38,078 nucleotides of DNA from an uncultured Prevotella sp. (GCA_900541575.1 UQKO01000019.1:1-38078); one strand, 5' to 3'; positions 16,069-25,029 are shown, counted from the first letter of the stretch. Notes: generated by a model not told the origin, from the sequence alone. Numbers and translations are program-made.

Positions 16069-17913
16069 ATGAAGTATATAACGAATCGAGTAAAACTTAT
16101 AGCATGGACTCTTTCACTTATCTCTTTTTTAACAGGAATATTGTGTGTTTTTTATGAAAAAAGAGACAACGCATCTATTCTAATGACCCCAGCTTTTTAC
16201 GAGGCTATTAATACTATTGATACAGATTCAAAGAAAACCGTCACTATATTAGAATCAATTGCTGCAGACACAATCAATTTCAATGAATTGGAAAAGCAAT
16301 ACTATTACTTATACTTATTCTATGCTCGCGATAAAGAAGGCTTGGGATGTATTCCTATAGAACGTACAAAGGATATTGTTGATTTTTTTTCCAAACATAA
16401 TGTAGATTCATTAACTCAATTTTCATTGTATCTTCATGCAGGAGCTTATCGTGATGCTAAAGATATTCCTTCCGCAACTGAATGGTATGAAAAATCCATA
16501 GATTTTGGGAAAAACAAAGATCTCACACATAGTAGATTTTTCGCCCGTAGTTTTGACCAGTTAGCCTACTGCTATAATATCGTCTTCCTAGGAGAAAAAG
16601 CCATCTCTGTACTTAAAGAGTCTTTAAAGTATATAGAAGGGCCATATGCAGCGCGCGTATACTATAGGATGAGTGCAATATACGATAATATTGGTCGCAA
16701 AGATAGCGCCGTGCTATATGCTAAGAAAAGTATACTTGCAAGTTCCCAAAAGATGAAGGAACAAACTGCTGTAGATAACATTAATCTGTTTATAGAGCAA
16801 CGTGACACTGCATACATTAATCGATATAAAGACAGCTTACTTTCTATAGACGAGGAAGACATGTCACCAGAATATGCAACGGATTATGCATATAGTAAAG
16901 CATTATACTATGATTTTATTCATAATACGGACTCGACGATCTATTATCTTAATAAGGTATTGGCTTACAACGCGAATCTGCTTACCTGTAGAAATGCGTC
17001 AGCTCACTTATACGAAAATTTCAAGAAAGAAGGCTTTACCAACGAAGCCTTTAAATATGCAGATCTGTACAAACAACTTTCCGACTCCGTAATAAAGCAT
17101 ACTGAGTCGGAACGCGTGCAGCAAGTGGGCAACATGTTTAATTATCAGGATATACAAACTAAGAACAATGAGAAACTACAAGAGATTAACAGCCATTTTA
17201 AAGCCGCATTGTGGAGCATCGTAGCTTTATTGTTTGTAATAATACTCATTATTGCAATTTTGAGATTCATTAGAAAAAAATATAAAGAAAATCTCGTCGA
17301 GACCAATCACAAATTTGCTTCCGCACAGCAAGAGAATAAGATCTTACAGAGAAACATACATCATATTCAGAATGAGAAAGAATTACTCATTTCCGAAAAA
17401 GAAAATTTAAATACGAGTCTAGAAATCAGCAAAAAGGAACAAGAATCTTCTGATAACGAGATTACATTTCTAAGTAATTCATTAAAGGCTGCACAGGAAG
17501 AAAATTCAATTTTATCAAAGAAGAATGAGCAACTAATTTCTCAGCTTGTGCAAAAAGGCGATATAAGTGATGCTCAAAACAATATCGAAAAGATAAAGCA
17601 GCAGATAAATAGCCAACGAACCTCAATAAGCAGTGACTTATGGGCAGAGATCTTTGCCAACGTAAATACTATATACCCACAATTCGATAGAAACATACAG
17701 CTACTTTTCCCAAGACTTAAATTGGAATACGTGCAAATTCTATATCTATCATGCATACAGATATCAGGTATATGCATAGCAAGGTCTCTTGCCACATATC
17801 CACAATCTGTAGTAAAAAGAAAGAAAAGATTAGTGGAATGGGGAATAAAGAATAATCCAGAGGTAAGAATCTCGGATTTTGAACAGCTGCTGGAGCTATT
17901 GTTGAGTAAATGA
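16069..17913 (+). CDS. Membrane TPR/coiled-coil protein with C-terminal HTH-like region
   Basis: A 614-residue protein, the only long plus-strand gene. It has an N-terminal membrane anchor or signal (about 8-27) and a periplasmic helical-repeat region to about residue 370 that looks like TPRs (TEWYEKSIDFG, AARVYYRMSAIYDNIGRKDSAVLYAKKSI). A second transmembrane helix follows (about 377-400, LWSIVALLFVIILIIAILRFI), then a coiled coil (about 405-500) and a cytoplasmic end. In that end, LEYVQILYLSCIQISG, IARSLATYPQSVVKRKKRL resembles a LuxR-type recognition helix pair. This architecture fits known Bacteroidota one-component membrane regulators with TPR sensors. It is divergent from the peptide-barrel-exporter operon and convergent with the broken cargo gene (18-base overlap), so it is the likely regulator. 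Ligand unknown. Confidence 0.75.
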   Translation: MKYITNRVKLIAWTLSLISFLTGILCVFYEKRDNASILMTPAFYEAINTIDTDSKKTVTILESIAADTINFNELEKQYYYLYLFYARDKEGLGCIPIERTKDIVDFFSKHNVDSLTQFSLYLHAGAYRDAKDIPSATEWYEKSIDFGKNKDLTHSRFFARSFDQLAYCYNIVFLGEKAISVLKESLKYIEGPYAARVYYRMSAIYDNIGRKDSAVLYAKKSILASSQKMKEQTAVDNINLFIEQRDTAYINRYKDSLLSIDEEDMSPEYATDYAYSKALYYDFIHNTDSTIYYLNKVLAYNANLLTCRNASAHLYENFKKEGFTNEAFKYADLYKQLSDSVIKHTESERVQQVGNMFNYQDIQTKNNEKLQEINSHFKAALWSIVALLFVIILIIAILRFIRKKYKENLVETNHKFASAQQENKILQRNIHHIQNEKELLISEKENLNTSLEISKKEQESSDNEITFLSNSLKAAQEENSILSKKNEQLISQLVQKGDISDAQNNIEKIKQQINSQRTSISSDLWAEIFANVNTIYPQFDRNIQLLFPRLKLEYVQILYLSCIQISGICIARSLATYPQSVVKRKKRLVEWGIKNNPEVRISDFEQLLELLLSK

Positions 17914-18358
17914 TAATTCATCAATGAATGGAGAGGCGAACTCGCGTTCCAAGGCTTCTCCTACTGCATCTACCGCACCGACAATGCTTGAAGCCGTCCA
18001 ATCTGCATATGGGAGACTAACAGATGATGCATCCGTTCCAAAAGGATACCAATCGGAATCATAGTAACTTCTCCAAAAGATTTCATGGAATATGCTATTG
18101 AAGTCATATATCGGTATAAACTCATCTTCGCTAGGGAGTTATACGCCACCACTTCGGCTTCGCTCAACCAATAACTAACTAACCCGTTGCTATCAATTAC
18201 GTAACCACCCTTAAAAGCACCTTCGTCTATTAGAGAATATGCTTCATCACTTGTATATGGATTATCCTTTGTCCCTTTTGTTGCACTGCTCACGGGATTT
18301 GATGCAACCTTGGTACTATGCATCTGAGCTAAATCGTTTAAGGTCAAATTCTTTCCAT
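17896..18358 (-). pseudogene. Frameshifted exporter-cargo candidate (leader peptide plus GG motif)
   Basis: Three frames join into one sensible protein. The ATG at 18358 reads only 4 codons, but adding one A in its AAA run gives MEKNLTLNDLAQMHSTKV, continuing with KGTKDNPYTSDEAYSLID, EGAFKGGYV, and DSNGLVSYWLSEAEVV. Adding one C in the CCC run near 18138 connects to a frame with PSEDEFIPIYDFNSIF and the end REFASPFIDELSFTQQ, stopping at 17896. The repaired length is exactly 154 residues. The leader-like N-terminus and the GG with hydrophobic positions before it suit a C39 exporter. The TKDNPYT...GG.V and YWL.E.. pattern recalls a group of Bacteroidales small secreted proteins (recollection, not searched). 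A TTG start at 18347 would avoid the first shift. Either the gene is decayed or the shifts are sequencing errors. Confidence 0.55.
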
Positions 18359-18752
18359 GTTTTTGTATATTAGAAAAATTTAAGTAAGAAAACGTCTCAT
18401 TCTAATCACGCTTTTCAGATAGAAAGCGAAGTGAGTAATATTGTTGCAAATATACAAAGTCATTAGGATTCTACCTAACCTCACACACAGAATTATTGTA
18501 TAAGGAGGGGTTCTATCCATTCAAGGATGGGCTTTTGTTTAATTTTCATTGCCCAATGAAGTTTGTGTCCTTCGGTCGGGGGACGCAAACATAAACGCTC
18601 ATCTGGAAAAAGTATAATGGACATCCGACGGCATATAAGTCAAACTTCGCTGACGATAGAGAACTTTGTTGGTATGATTTATTTACAACTATTTGAGCGC
18701 AAGGGAAACATAGAACATATAGTTCTCTAAAAGAACATTTGGATACGAACCT
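18359..18752. other. Non-coding stretch upstream of the cargo pseudogene
   Basis: I find no gene. The minus strand carries a TATATTTG -7 box (18447-18454) without a good -33 box, suitable for the cargo gene with a leader of about 80 bases. An 8-bp inverted pair (AGAGAACT near 18658 and AGTTCTCT at 18721) is the only other structure noted. Confidence 0.4.
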
Positions 18753-18790
18753 AAAAAATCTCCACCTGTTTATATGCAGATGGAGATTTT
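18753..18790 (-). terminator. Intrinsic terminator of the NahK-like kinase gene
   Basis: A 14-bp stem with one mismatch (18755-18768 with 18777-18790) is followed on the minus strand by a run of six T. It lies about 90 bases beyond the kinase stop codon. Confidence 0.85.
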
Positions 18791-18881
18791 ACGATTAAAC
18801 AAATGAATTGTAAAACACGAGTCCTTATATATAGGAGTATATATAAATATTTACGGAATAGTTATTTCTGAAGACGAGCCC

Positions 18882-19973
18882 TTACTTCTTGAGCTGCTCC
18901 TGGATGAAGGCTTCCATTTCTGGAATCTTCTCTTCAGCACGCTGAAGGAGGGTGAGCTGATTCTTAGAACGTACGAGGTTGTGCTCGGGATACTGAATCT
19001 TGTAGTAGGTATCACCATTGAGGTAGTCGGCGAAGAAGCGCACGAGCTGCATGTAAGGGAAGAGCGTTACGCCGTAGGGAAGGTTTTCGATCTCAATGGG
19101 AGTGAGGAATGCACTCGCCGTTTTGAGATAACCTTCGGTAAATGCCTTGAAGATGTCCATGCGGAATTCGATCTTATCGTATTCAGGGCTGTCTTCTGCC
19201 TGCGTATTAGCTGCTGAACGGAGGAAGTCGCCAAAGTCGGAGAAGATGAAGCTGGGCATCACGGTGTCGAGGTCGATTACGCAGAGCACAGAATCGTCTT
19301 TATCAAAGAGGATGTTGTCGACCTTGGTATCGCAGTGGCAGATGCGCTTGGGAAGTTTACCTTCGCGGAAGAGTTTCTCGCTCTTCGTCATGGTTTCTGC
19401 ACGCTTTTCGATTTCGTCAATAATATCTTTCACTCCGGCTGCACGACCCATCTTGTCTTCCTTCACAGCTTCGTGGAACTGCTGGAGGCGGAACTCAATG
19501 TTGTGGAAGTCCTTAATGGTCTCGCCGAGCTTTTCGGGGATGTCGGCAAGCATGGCTTGAAAGTCACCAAAGGTTTCACCCACAATGTAAGAACTTTCGG
19601 GAGTTACGCCACTTTTTGACACGGTGTCGGGGATGAACACCATTACGCGCCAATATTTATTGTCGAACACATAGTAATACTTGCCATCTTTACAAGGCAC
19701 GAACTTGAGCACCTTGCGGTCGATATCTGCGGTGTGCTTAGCTTCGAGTTTTTTGCGGATGTGACTTGTCACAGCCACGATATTGCCCATCAACATATCT
19801 ACATCGGGGAAGATGGCTGTGTTGATGTGCTGCAACACGTAGTCAGGAGCATCGCCCTCGGTCACTACCTTATAGGTGGTATTAATCAAGCCGTTGCCTA
19901 GGGGCTTTACCTCGGATACGGTTCCTTCAATCTCGAACTGGCCAGCAATGTGCTGCAAATCCTTTTGTTCCAT
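18882..19973 (-). CDS. APH-fold sugar kinase, NahK-like
   Basis: A 363-residue phosphotransferase of the aminoglycoside-phosphotransferase fold. The start resembles N-acetylhexosamine 1-kinase (NahK): GQFEIEGTVSEVKPLGNGLINTTYKV, then YVLQHINTAIFPDVDMLMGNIVAVTSHI. The catalytic loop HCDTKVDN carries the HxDxxxxN pattern, and VIDLDTVMP with DFGDFLR forms the metal-binding segment. The reaction would be ATP-dependent 1-phosphorylation of GlcNAc/GalNAc-type sugars, useful for salvage from mucin or host glycans. Similar Bacteroidales genes have been labelled mucin-desulfation related. It is a single-gene unit with a terminator and a TACATTTG -7 box at 20039-20046. It is unlikely to be an antibiotic resistance enzyme because the N-terminal NahK-like features are strong. 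Confidence 0.8.
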   Translation of the reverse strand: MEQKDLQHIAGQFEIEGTVSEVKPLGNGLINTTYKVVTEGDAPDYVLQHINTAIFPDVDMLMGNIVAVTSHIRKKLEAKHTADIDRKVLKFVPCKDGKYYYVFDNKYWRVMVFIPDTVSKSGVTPESSYIVGETFGDFQAMLADIPEKLGETIKDFHNIEFRLQQFHEAVKEDKMGRAAGVKDIIDEIEKRAETMTKSEKLFREGKLPKRICHCDTKVDNILFDKDDSVLCVIDLDTVMPSFIFSDFGDFLRSAANTQAEDSPEYDKIEFRMDIFKAFTEGYLKTASAFLTPIEIENLPYGVTLFPYMQLVRFFADYLNGDTYYKIQYPEHNLVRSKNQLTLLQRAEEKIPEMEAFIQEQLKK

Positions 19974-20078
19974 GATATTAAGTTATATTGTTTATTGTTG
20001 GATTATTATGTTTTTATAGTAGTCACACTAACTTCTTGCAAATGTAACACTTTTATTTGGATATGCGTTTTGTATTGC

Positions 20079-20579
20079 TCAAAAAAACGATTCTTCGTTT
20101 GCGGATGATGGAGTATTCGTAAGGGTGACGAGAAGTGTGGCGCAGGCATCTTCCAGGAGATTAATCACGAGTTCGAAGCCCTCGGGACCGCCATAATAGG
20201 GATCGGGGATGGAATCGACTTCGGGATGGTGGCGAAGGTAGGAGGCCATCATGACGATTTTTTGCTTGGCAGCTTCGGTGGGAGCCAGTTGTAGAAGGCG
20301 AGAGCGATTGGCTTCATCCATGGCTACGATGAGGTCAAAACGTGAGAAGTCTGCCTCGGTGATGGGACGCGAATGGTGCGTAAGGTGATAGCCATGGCGC
20401 GAAGCATGACGACGCATGCGTTCGTCGGGAAGTTCGCCTTCGTGGTAATCGATAAGTCCGGCGGAGTCAATCATGAATTGCTGCTCCATGTTTTTCTGTA
20501 TGGTGAGTGTACGGAATATTTCTTCAGCTGTACATGAACGGCAGATATTGCCGAGGCAGATAAAAAGTATTTTGTGCAT
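20079..20579 (-). CDS. Low-molecular-weight protein-tyrosine phosphatase
   Basis: A 166-residue enzyme with the N-terminal P-loop CLGNICRS (nucleophile Cys8, Arg14), the family's C-x5-R-S motif. It also has the general acid motif DPYYGG and the FDLIVAMDEANRSRL segment. The family removes phosphate from tyrosines and in bacteria often acts with tyrosine kinases of polysaccharide synthesis; no such kinase is near. The Ser/Asn-rich C-terminal end (TPSSANEESFF) is slightly longer than usual. Upstream is a tandem repeat block within which its promoter should lie. Normal in length otherwise. Confidence 0.92.
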   Translation of the reverse strand: MHKILFICLGNICRSCTAEEIFRTLTIQKNMEQQFMIDSAGLIDYHEGELPDERMRRHASRHGYHLTHHSRPITEADFSRFDLIVAMDEANRSRLLQLAPTEAAKQKIVMMASYLRHHPEVDSIPDPYYGGPEGFELVINLLEDACATLLVTLTNTPSSANEESFF

Positions 20580-20582
20580 TTG

Positions 20583-20692
20583 AGTTTAATGGGTTTAGGA
20601 GTTTAATAAGTTTAGGAGTTTAGTGAGTTTAGGGCATTGCTTGCGCAAAGTAAATCCCATAAACTCATTAAACTCCTAAACTTATTAAACTT
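20583..20692. repeat. Triple 17-bp tandem repeat folding on an inverted copy
   Basis: Three 17-bp units of the AGTTTAATAAGTTTAGG type fill 20583-20633. About 20 bases further, 20656-20692 is the reverse complement of units 2 and 3 with a few mismatches, so a hairpin with a stem of about 35 bp can form (20600-20635 with 20656-20692). It fills the gap between the phosphatase start and the end of the beta-galactosidase gene and may terminate the latter. Confidence 0.7.
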
Positions 20693-20713
20693 AGAATACG
20701 CAGTATCCGTTTA

Positions 20714-23700
20714 TTACTTCACTACCTTATAAGTAGTTTTTCCTACCTTAACGAGATAAGTTCCACTAGGAGAGGTAGCGATGCTTGTACTCAACTGTGA
20801 GGTGGCTACTGTTGTAGAGGTACGTGCCACCACGCTACCACCGAGATCGTAGACGGTGAGGAATGTATTAGCGGGAATGCTACCCGTGCAGAGTACGCGT
20901 CCATCAGTTACTACTACGCTATAGGAAGAAGAAGCATCTAGGGTGGTCTGCGAGATACCCGTCTGCTCGTTCTTTGAGAATGGACGGAAACGCACCTTAT
21001 TTGTAAAAGTACCTTGCGGGCAGAGATACTTGCTCAAGGTGGTGGGGCTAGGACTACCGCAACTTCCGTTGCCTAAACCTTGCTGATAATAATCGAGATG
21101 AAGAATTACACGACTCTTGCTCAACTCCCAGCAATGACGTTTGGAAGCAATCGTTGCATCTTCATAAGGAAGAACGGAGAAACTTACCTTACCCTCTGTC
21201 TGCACATAGAGCGAGAGACCCGTACGATTGTCTTTAATGGTGAAGTCGCGCAAGTCTTGGCGGTTGCCACACGACTGTGGACGAGAGTAAGCAGTAAAGA
21301 AATCGCTAGCCGTAGAGGTATAACGTCCAAGGGGGGTTCCTTGGCAACGATCTACATAGTTTTCCCACGGACCACGAGCATAGTAGCTAATGGTGTCGAA
21401 CGAGGATGCGAGAGCGAGACGTGTTCCGATACGACGCAGATTGGTTGAGGTCTGCGTGGTATAAGTGGAAGCGAGGTCAAGCGTACCATCGGGATAAACT
21501 GTATAGTCGTAGCGGGTATTGCAGTATGAGCCATTCTCTTGTACAGAGAATTTCACAGCACCTGTGGTGGCATCAAGTGTAGGCTCTTGAAGGAGAGTGC
21601 GTCTACTCACACCATTGCTAGAGTTGAGCGTATTGCCATTAGACTCATCATTTTCCACCCAGCGGAAGTTGTCGTAAGAGAATGCTTGCGATACGGCTCC
21701 GATAATCATTGTGCCATCGTACTTCCAACCTTGGAGCTGGTTGGAGTTCGTATTGAGCGTTACGCTAAACTTGCTATTACCCACCTCGGTATTGGTGCGG
21801 TTCTTTGTGATGGTCAGTGCTTCGGCATCAGCGGGAACGCTCACTGCCGGGAGTTGTGCCGCACGTGTCCTGAGCGTGTACTGTTGCTGAGCAATAGGAT
21901 AGCCAGCTTGTGCCCACGATGCGTCGTTGGCCAATACCACATAAAGATTGAGTAGGTATTCCTTTCCATCGTCGGCCAGAGTGGAGAGGGGAAGTTCCAC
22001 GGTTGTTTTTTGTCCTGGCAGAGCACTAGGAATGGCAAGCGTGTCGGTCTTTACTTCCACACCATCGGCTAATAAAGCATAGGCTAGCTTATACTGAGAA
22101 AGGTTGCTGAAGTTGAAGTTATTGGTGAGCGTCACCATCTTTTTTGAAGAACTGTAGCCGAAGGCCACCTGTTGGAATACGCTCTTCACCTCGGAGAGCT
22201 TGGGGCTCCATGCGCGGTTGGCTGTAATAATTCCATTGTTGACGAAGTTGCCTTGCGTAGGTCCGGGATAATCGTAGCCCGAGCGATATTTAGGATAGCC
22301 CTTTTCCGTGAGATAATTGCGCTTAATGTCGGCAGCGTCGTAGATGCTCTGATCTACCCAGTCCCAGATACAGCCACCGATACCATAAGTTGAACCGATA
22401 ATGACATCCCAATATTCCTTCAAGTTGCCCGTAGCATTGCCCATAGAGTGAGCGTATTCGCACATAAAATAAGGTTTCTTGTCGCGATTGCTCTTTGCAT
22501 CGTTGGCAGCATTCGTCACGGTGGGATACATCACACTATAGAGGTCGGTATAAGAAGCCCGTTCGCGAGTGGCGCCTTCATAGTGTACAGGACGTTCAGA
22601 GTCGATGCTCTTCACTAGGTCGTAAGTGGCTTGCATGTTACTACCCGTACCGCTTTCGTTGCCCAAACTCCAGAAAATAATAGAGGGGTGATTGCGGTCG
22701 CGGAGCACCATGCGCTCTGTACGATCGAGGAATTGAGCCTTCCATGAATCAGTATTCGTGATTGTCGCATGACTGTAGTACCAGTTGTAGTGGCACTCGA
22801 TGTCGGCTTCGTCCATCACGTAGAGTCCGTAATAGTCGAACATGGCATTCATCTTGGCCTGACGTGGATAGTGGCTAGTACGTACGGTGTTGATATTGGC
22901 CTGCTTCATCATGGTCACATCGCGCAGCATCGTCTGCACGTCGATAGAGCGACCATGCACGGGGTGCGTATCTTGTGTGTTGACTCCGCGGAAATAAACG
23001 CGCTGACCGTTAAGATAGATGCGACCATTTTTATTCTCAATCTTGCGGAATCCATATTTCGTAGCAAAGGCCATTTCCTCTTGACCATTGGCCGTCATCT
23101 GTGCCACCTCAATGGTGTAGAGATTGGGATGTTCGGCCGACCACAGCTGCACGCCGTCGATACTGCCAAGCGAGAAATCCTCAACGTGTTCGGTCTCGCT
23201 AGCATCAAGGCTTACGTCATTCGTGCTTTCTGCCTTCACCTCGCCTTGCGAATTAAGCAAGCGAATGCGCACTTTCTTTTGAACTGGCTGAGTTGCATCG
23301 TTGTTCATGCTCAGACGCACGGTTACGTCGGCCGAAGCGAAGTCAGAAGATAGTTCACTATTGATTACGTGATCGGCGACATAGGCTTTCGGAGTAGCGT
23401 AAAGGTACACGTCGCGGTGGATACCACTCATGCGCCACATATCCTGATCTTCCAGATAAGAACCATCGCTGAAGCGGATTACCTGCACCGACACGTTGTT
23501 CTCTCCCTCGCGCACCACATTGCTGAGGTCGAACTCTGCATCATTATTAGATTCCTCGGTGTAGCCCACATACTTTCCATTTACCCACACATAGGCTGCA
23601 CTATAGATACCATCAAAGTGCAACACAACGCGCTTATCCGTCCATCCTTCGGGTAAGGTAAAGTTGCGGCGATAAGAGGCTACGGAGTTTTCACATCCGC

Positions 23701-24625
23701 TCTGCATCGTAATGTAAGGAGAATTATCGGCGAATGGATACTGATCATTGATATAGTAGGGTTTGCCATAGCCCTTCATCTCAAGACATGAAGGCACAGA
23801 GATGGTGTCCCATGAGGTAGCATCCACCTCATCGCCATAGAAATCTTCTCTAGGGCGAGCCAAGATGTTCGTGCCCCACTTCAAGTTCCACACTCCATTC
23901 AAGCTCATCCACTCTGCTCCCGTCGGATCAACCCACGGATAATCGTAGCGTGCTTTGTCGGCTTGAAGCTTTGCAGTAGAAGCATAGGGCATGAAAGTGG
24001 CATGGCCAGGGAGTTTGTTTACACCAAAGATTGTTTCGTTTTCCCACTCTTCTGCCTCGGGCATCTGCTGTTCGGAAGTTTCTTCAAATACGAATTGTGC
24101 TTCCGTGCTCGTAGCAGCTGTGGTGTTGACATAGAGTTCTGCCTTACTATTTTCTGCAATGCGGCGCGACTTATCACCTGCCCACGTAATGGTGTAGGTA
24201 TCAGCCTTTCCATCGACAGCTTCGATCACGAACTTCTCGTTATCTGACGTTGCACTATAATTCCACTGCAGTAAGTAATATCCTTTAGAAGGGTTGGCAT
24301 CAAGAGCCATGCTGCTGAATCCTGCGCTTACAATGGCGTACTCGTTAGCATTACCAGTGCTACGCAGTTTCCATTTCTGCCCGTACGAATAGTCACTGAC
24401 GTCTTCAAGCTTGATATTTTCACCAGCTTTTCCAGAACTACCATTAGACATCACCTGCCCCGAAACGGAGCTTTTGATGTAGTAAGTTTTGCTTTCACTG
24501 AGCTGTGCCCACGAGGTGAGCGAAGCGCTGCAAAAAGCGAGCAGAGCTAGCAATCCCTTCAGATGCCATGCACTGCTTTGCGTGTGTTTGTGCTTCATTG
24601 ATATTGTCATTGTATTATTTCTCAT
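20714..24625 (-). CDS. Secreted GH2 beta-galactosidase with type IX sorting domain
   Basis: A 1303-residue exported glycoside hydrolase, likely releasing terminal beta-galactose. The signal peptide ends SLTSWAQ (about residue 41). A ricin-like beta-trefoil region (about 45-190) probably binds carbohydrate. Then come GH2 sugar-binding (about 225-400; GVWNLKWG, PSCLEMKGYGKPYYIN), Ig-like and TIM-barrel domains, with acid/base Glu in WSLGNESG (about 655) and nucleophile Glu in FMCEYAHSMGNA (about 721). A beta-galactosidase small-chain-type domain follows to about 1220 (YYARGPWENYVDR, and HLDYYQQGLGNGSCG). The last 70 residues (TVYDLGGSVVART, SPSGTYLVKVGK) are a type IX secretion C-terminal domain. 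It could start at the ATG at 24598. It stands next to another type IX cargo. Confidence 0.92.
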   Translation of the reverse strand: MRNNTMTISMKHKHTQSSAWHLKGLLALLAFCSASLTSWAQLSESKTYYIKSSVSGQVMSNGSSGKAGENIKLEDVSDYSYGQKWKLRSTGNANEYAIVSAGFSSMALDANPSKGYYLLQWNYSATSDNEKFVIEAVDGKADTYTITWAGDKSRRIAENSKAELYVNTTAATSTEAQFVFEETSEQQMPEAEEWENETIFGVNKLPGHATFMPYASTAKLQADKARYDYPWVDPTGAEWMSLNGVWNLKWGTNILARPREDFYGDEVDATSWDTISVPSCLEMKGYGKPYYINDQYPFADNSPYITMQSGCENSVASYRRNFTLPEGWTDKRVVLHFDGIYSAAYVWVNGKYVGYTEESNNDAEFDLSNVVREGENNVSVQVIRFSDGSYLEDQDMWRMSGIHRDVYLYATPKAYVADHVINSELSSDFASADVTVRLSMNNDATQPVQKKVRIRLLNSQGEVKAESTNDVSLDASETEHVEDFSLGSIDGVQLWSAEHPNLYTIEVAQMTANGQEEMAFATKYGFRKIENKNGRIYLNGQRVYFRGVNTQDTHPVHGRSIDVQTMLRDVTMMKQANINTVRTSHYPRQAKMNAMFDYYGLYVMDEADIECHYNWYYSHATITNTDSWKAQFLDRTERMVLRDRNHPSIIFWSLGNESGTGSNMQATYDLVKSIDSERPVHYEGATRERASYTDLYSVMYPTVTNAANDAKSNRDKKPYFMCEYAHSMGNATGNLKEYWDVIIGSTYGIGGCIWDWVDQSIYDAADIKRNYLTEKGYPKYRSGYDYPGPTQGNFVNNGIITANRAWSPKLSEVKSVFQQVAFGYSSSKKMVTLTNNFNFSNLSQYKLAYALLADGVEVKTDTLAIPSALPGQKTTVELPLSTLADDGKEYLLNLYVVLANDASWAQAGYPIAQQQYTLRTRAAQLPAVSVPADAEALTITKNRTNTEVGNSKFSVTLNTNSNQLQGWKYDGTMIIGAVSQAFSYDNFRWVENDESNGNTLNSSNGVSRRTLLQEPTLDATTGAVKFSVQENGSYCNTRYDYTVYPDGTLDLASTYTTQTSTNLRRIGTRLALASSFDTISYYARGPWENYVDRCQGTPLGRYTSTASDFFTAYSRPQSCGNRQDLRDFTIKDNRTGLSLYVQTEGKVSFSVLPYEDATIASKRHCWELSKSRVILHLDYYQQGLGNGSCGSPSPTTLSKYLCPQGTFTNKVRFRPFSKNEQTGISQTTLDASSSYSVVVTDGRVLCTGSIPANTFLTVYDLGGSVVARTSTTVATSQLSTSIATSPSGTYLVKVGKTTYKVVK

Positions 24626-24837
24626 AACGTTTTAGCCCGTTCTTCTAACTTTTTCCATTCGAGGCTATCAATGCGAGAGGGGGACGAAAATGAACATTCT
24701 CCGCCCTACGACGACAAAGGTAAGCAGAAAATTCGGCTTTTCCTTATTTCGCAGTACGGCTTTTCACAACAACCCGCACTTTTCGCATTTTTACACGTTA
24801 GCATGCGAAGGTGTTTATTGCATTCCCGCCTTGTATA

Positions 24838-24877
24838 AGGGTGGTACCATAAATTTCAGAATTTATAGAACCACCCT
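24838..24877. repeat. GGGTGGTTCTATAAAT-family hairpin, copy 1
   Basis: The outer arms AGGGTGGT and ACCACCCT, and the inner arms ATAAATT and AATTTAT, pair across 40 bases, interrupted by a 3-base mismatch. Related copies are at 28289 and 34733. Confidence 0.65.
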
Positions 24878-24992
24878 CTATTCACAAAAAAATCAAGCAA
24901 GTTTTCGTCATCTCTGATGAGCAGGAATGAGGAAGTTTGCTTGAAGTTGATTGAGTATTTCGGGAAAATACTTTTACACTGAGAAAGAGAGA

Positions 24993-25029
24993 TTCCTATC
25001 TATATTTTGATTTTGCAGATAGATAGGAA
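24993..25029 (-). terminator. Hairpin after the CotH-family gene
   Basis: TTCCTATCTAT (24993-25003) and its exact reverse complement (25019-25029) lie about 11 bases past the stop codon. No strong T-run follows on the minus strand. Confidence 0.55.

Noticed and set aside
10524..18358. Naming the locus a bacteroidetocin cluster
   Set aside because: I cannot match the repaired cargo to that family's mature peptide from memory, so the name would be a guess.
18882..19973. Aminoglycoside resistance gene
   Set aside because: The APH fold is shared, but the N-terminal sequence follows the N-acetylhexosamine 1-kinase pattern and there is no resistance context.
20583..20692. CRISPR array
   Set aside because: The 17-bp units are directly adjacent with no spacers and no cas genes are present; no CRISPR-like array was seen anywhere in the window.
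22769..23353. Long open frame opposite the beta-galactosidase gene
   Set aside because: It follows the codon pattern of the real gene on the other strand and has no recognisable domain; the same applies to other long opposite-strand frames in the his and foldase genes.
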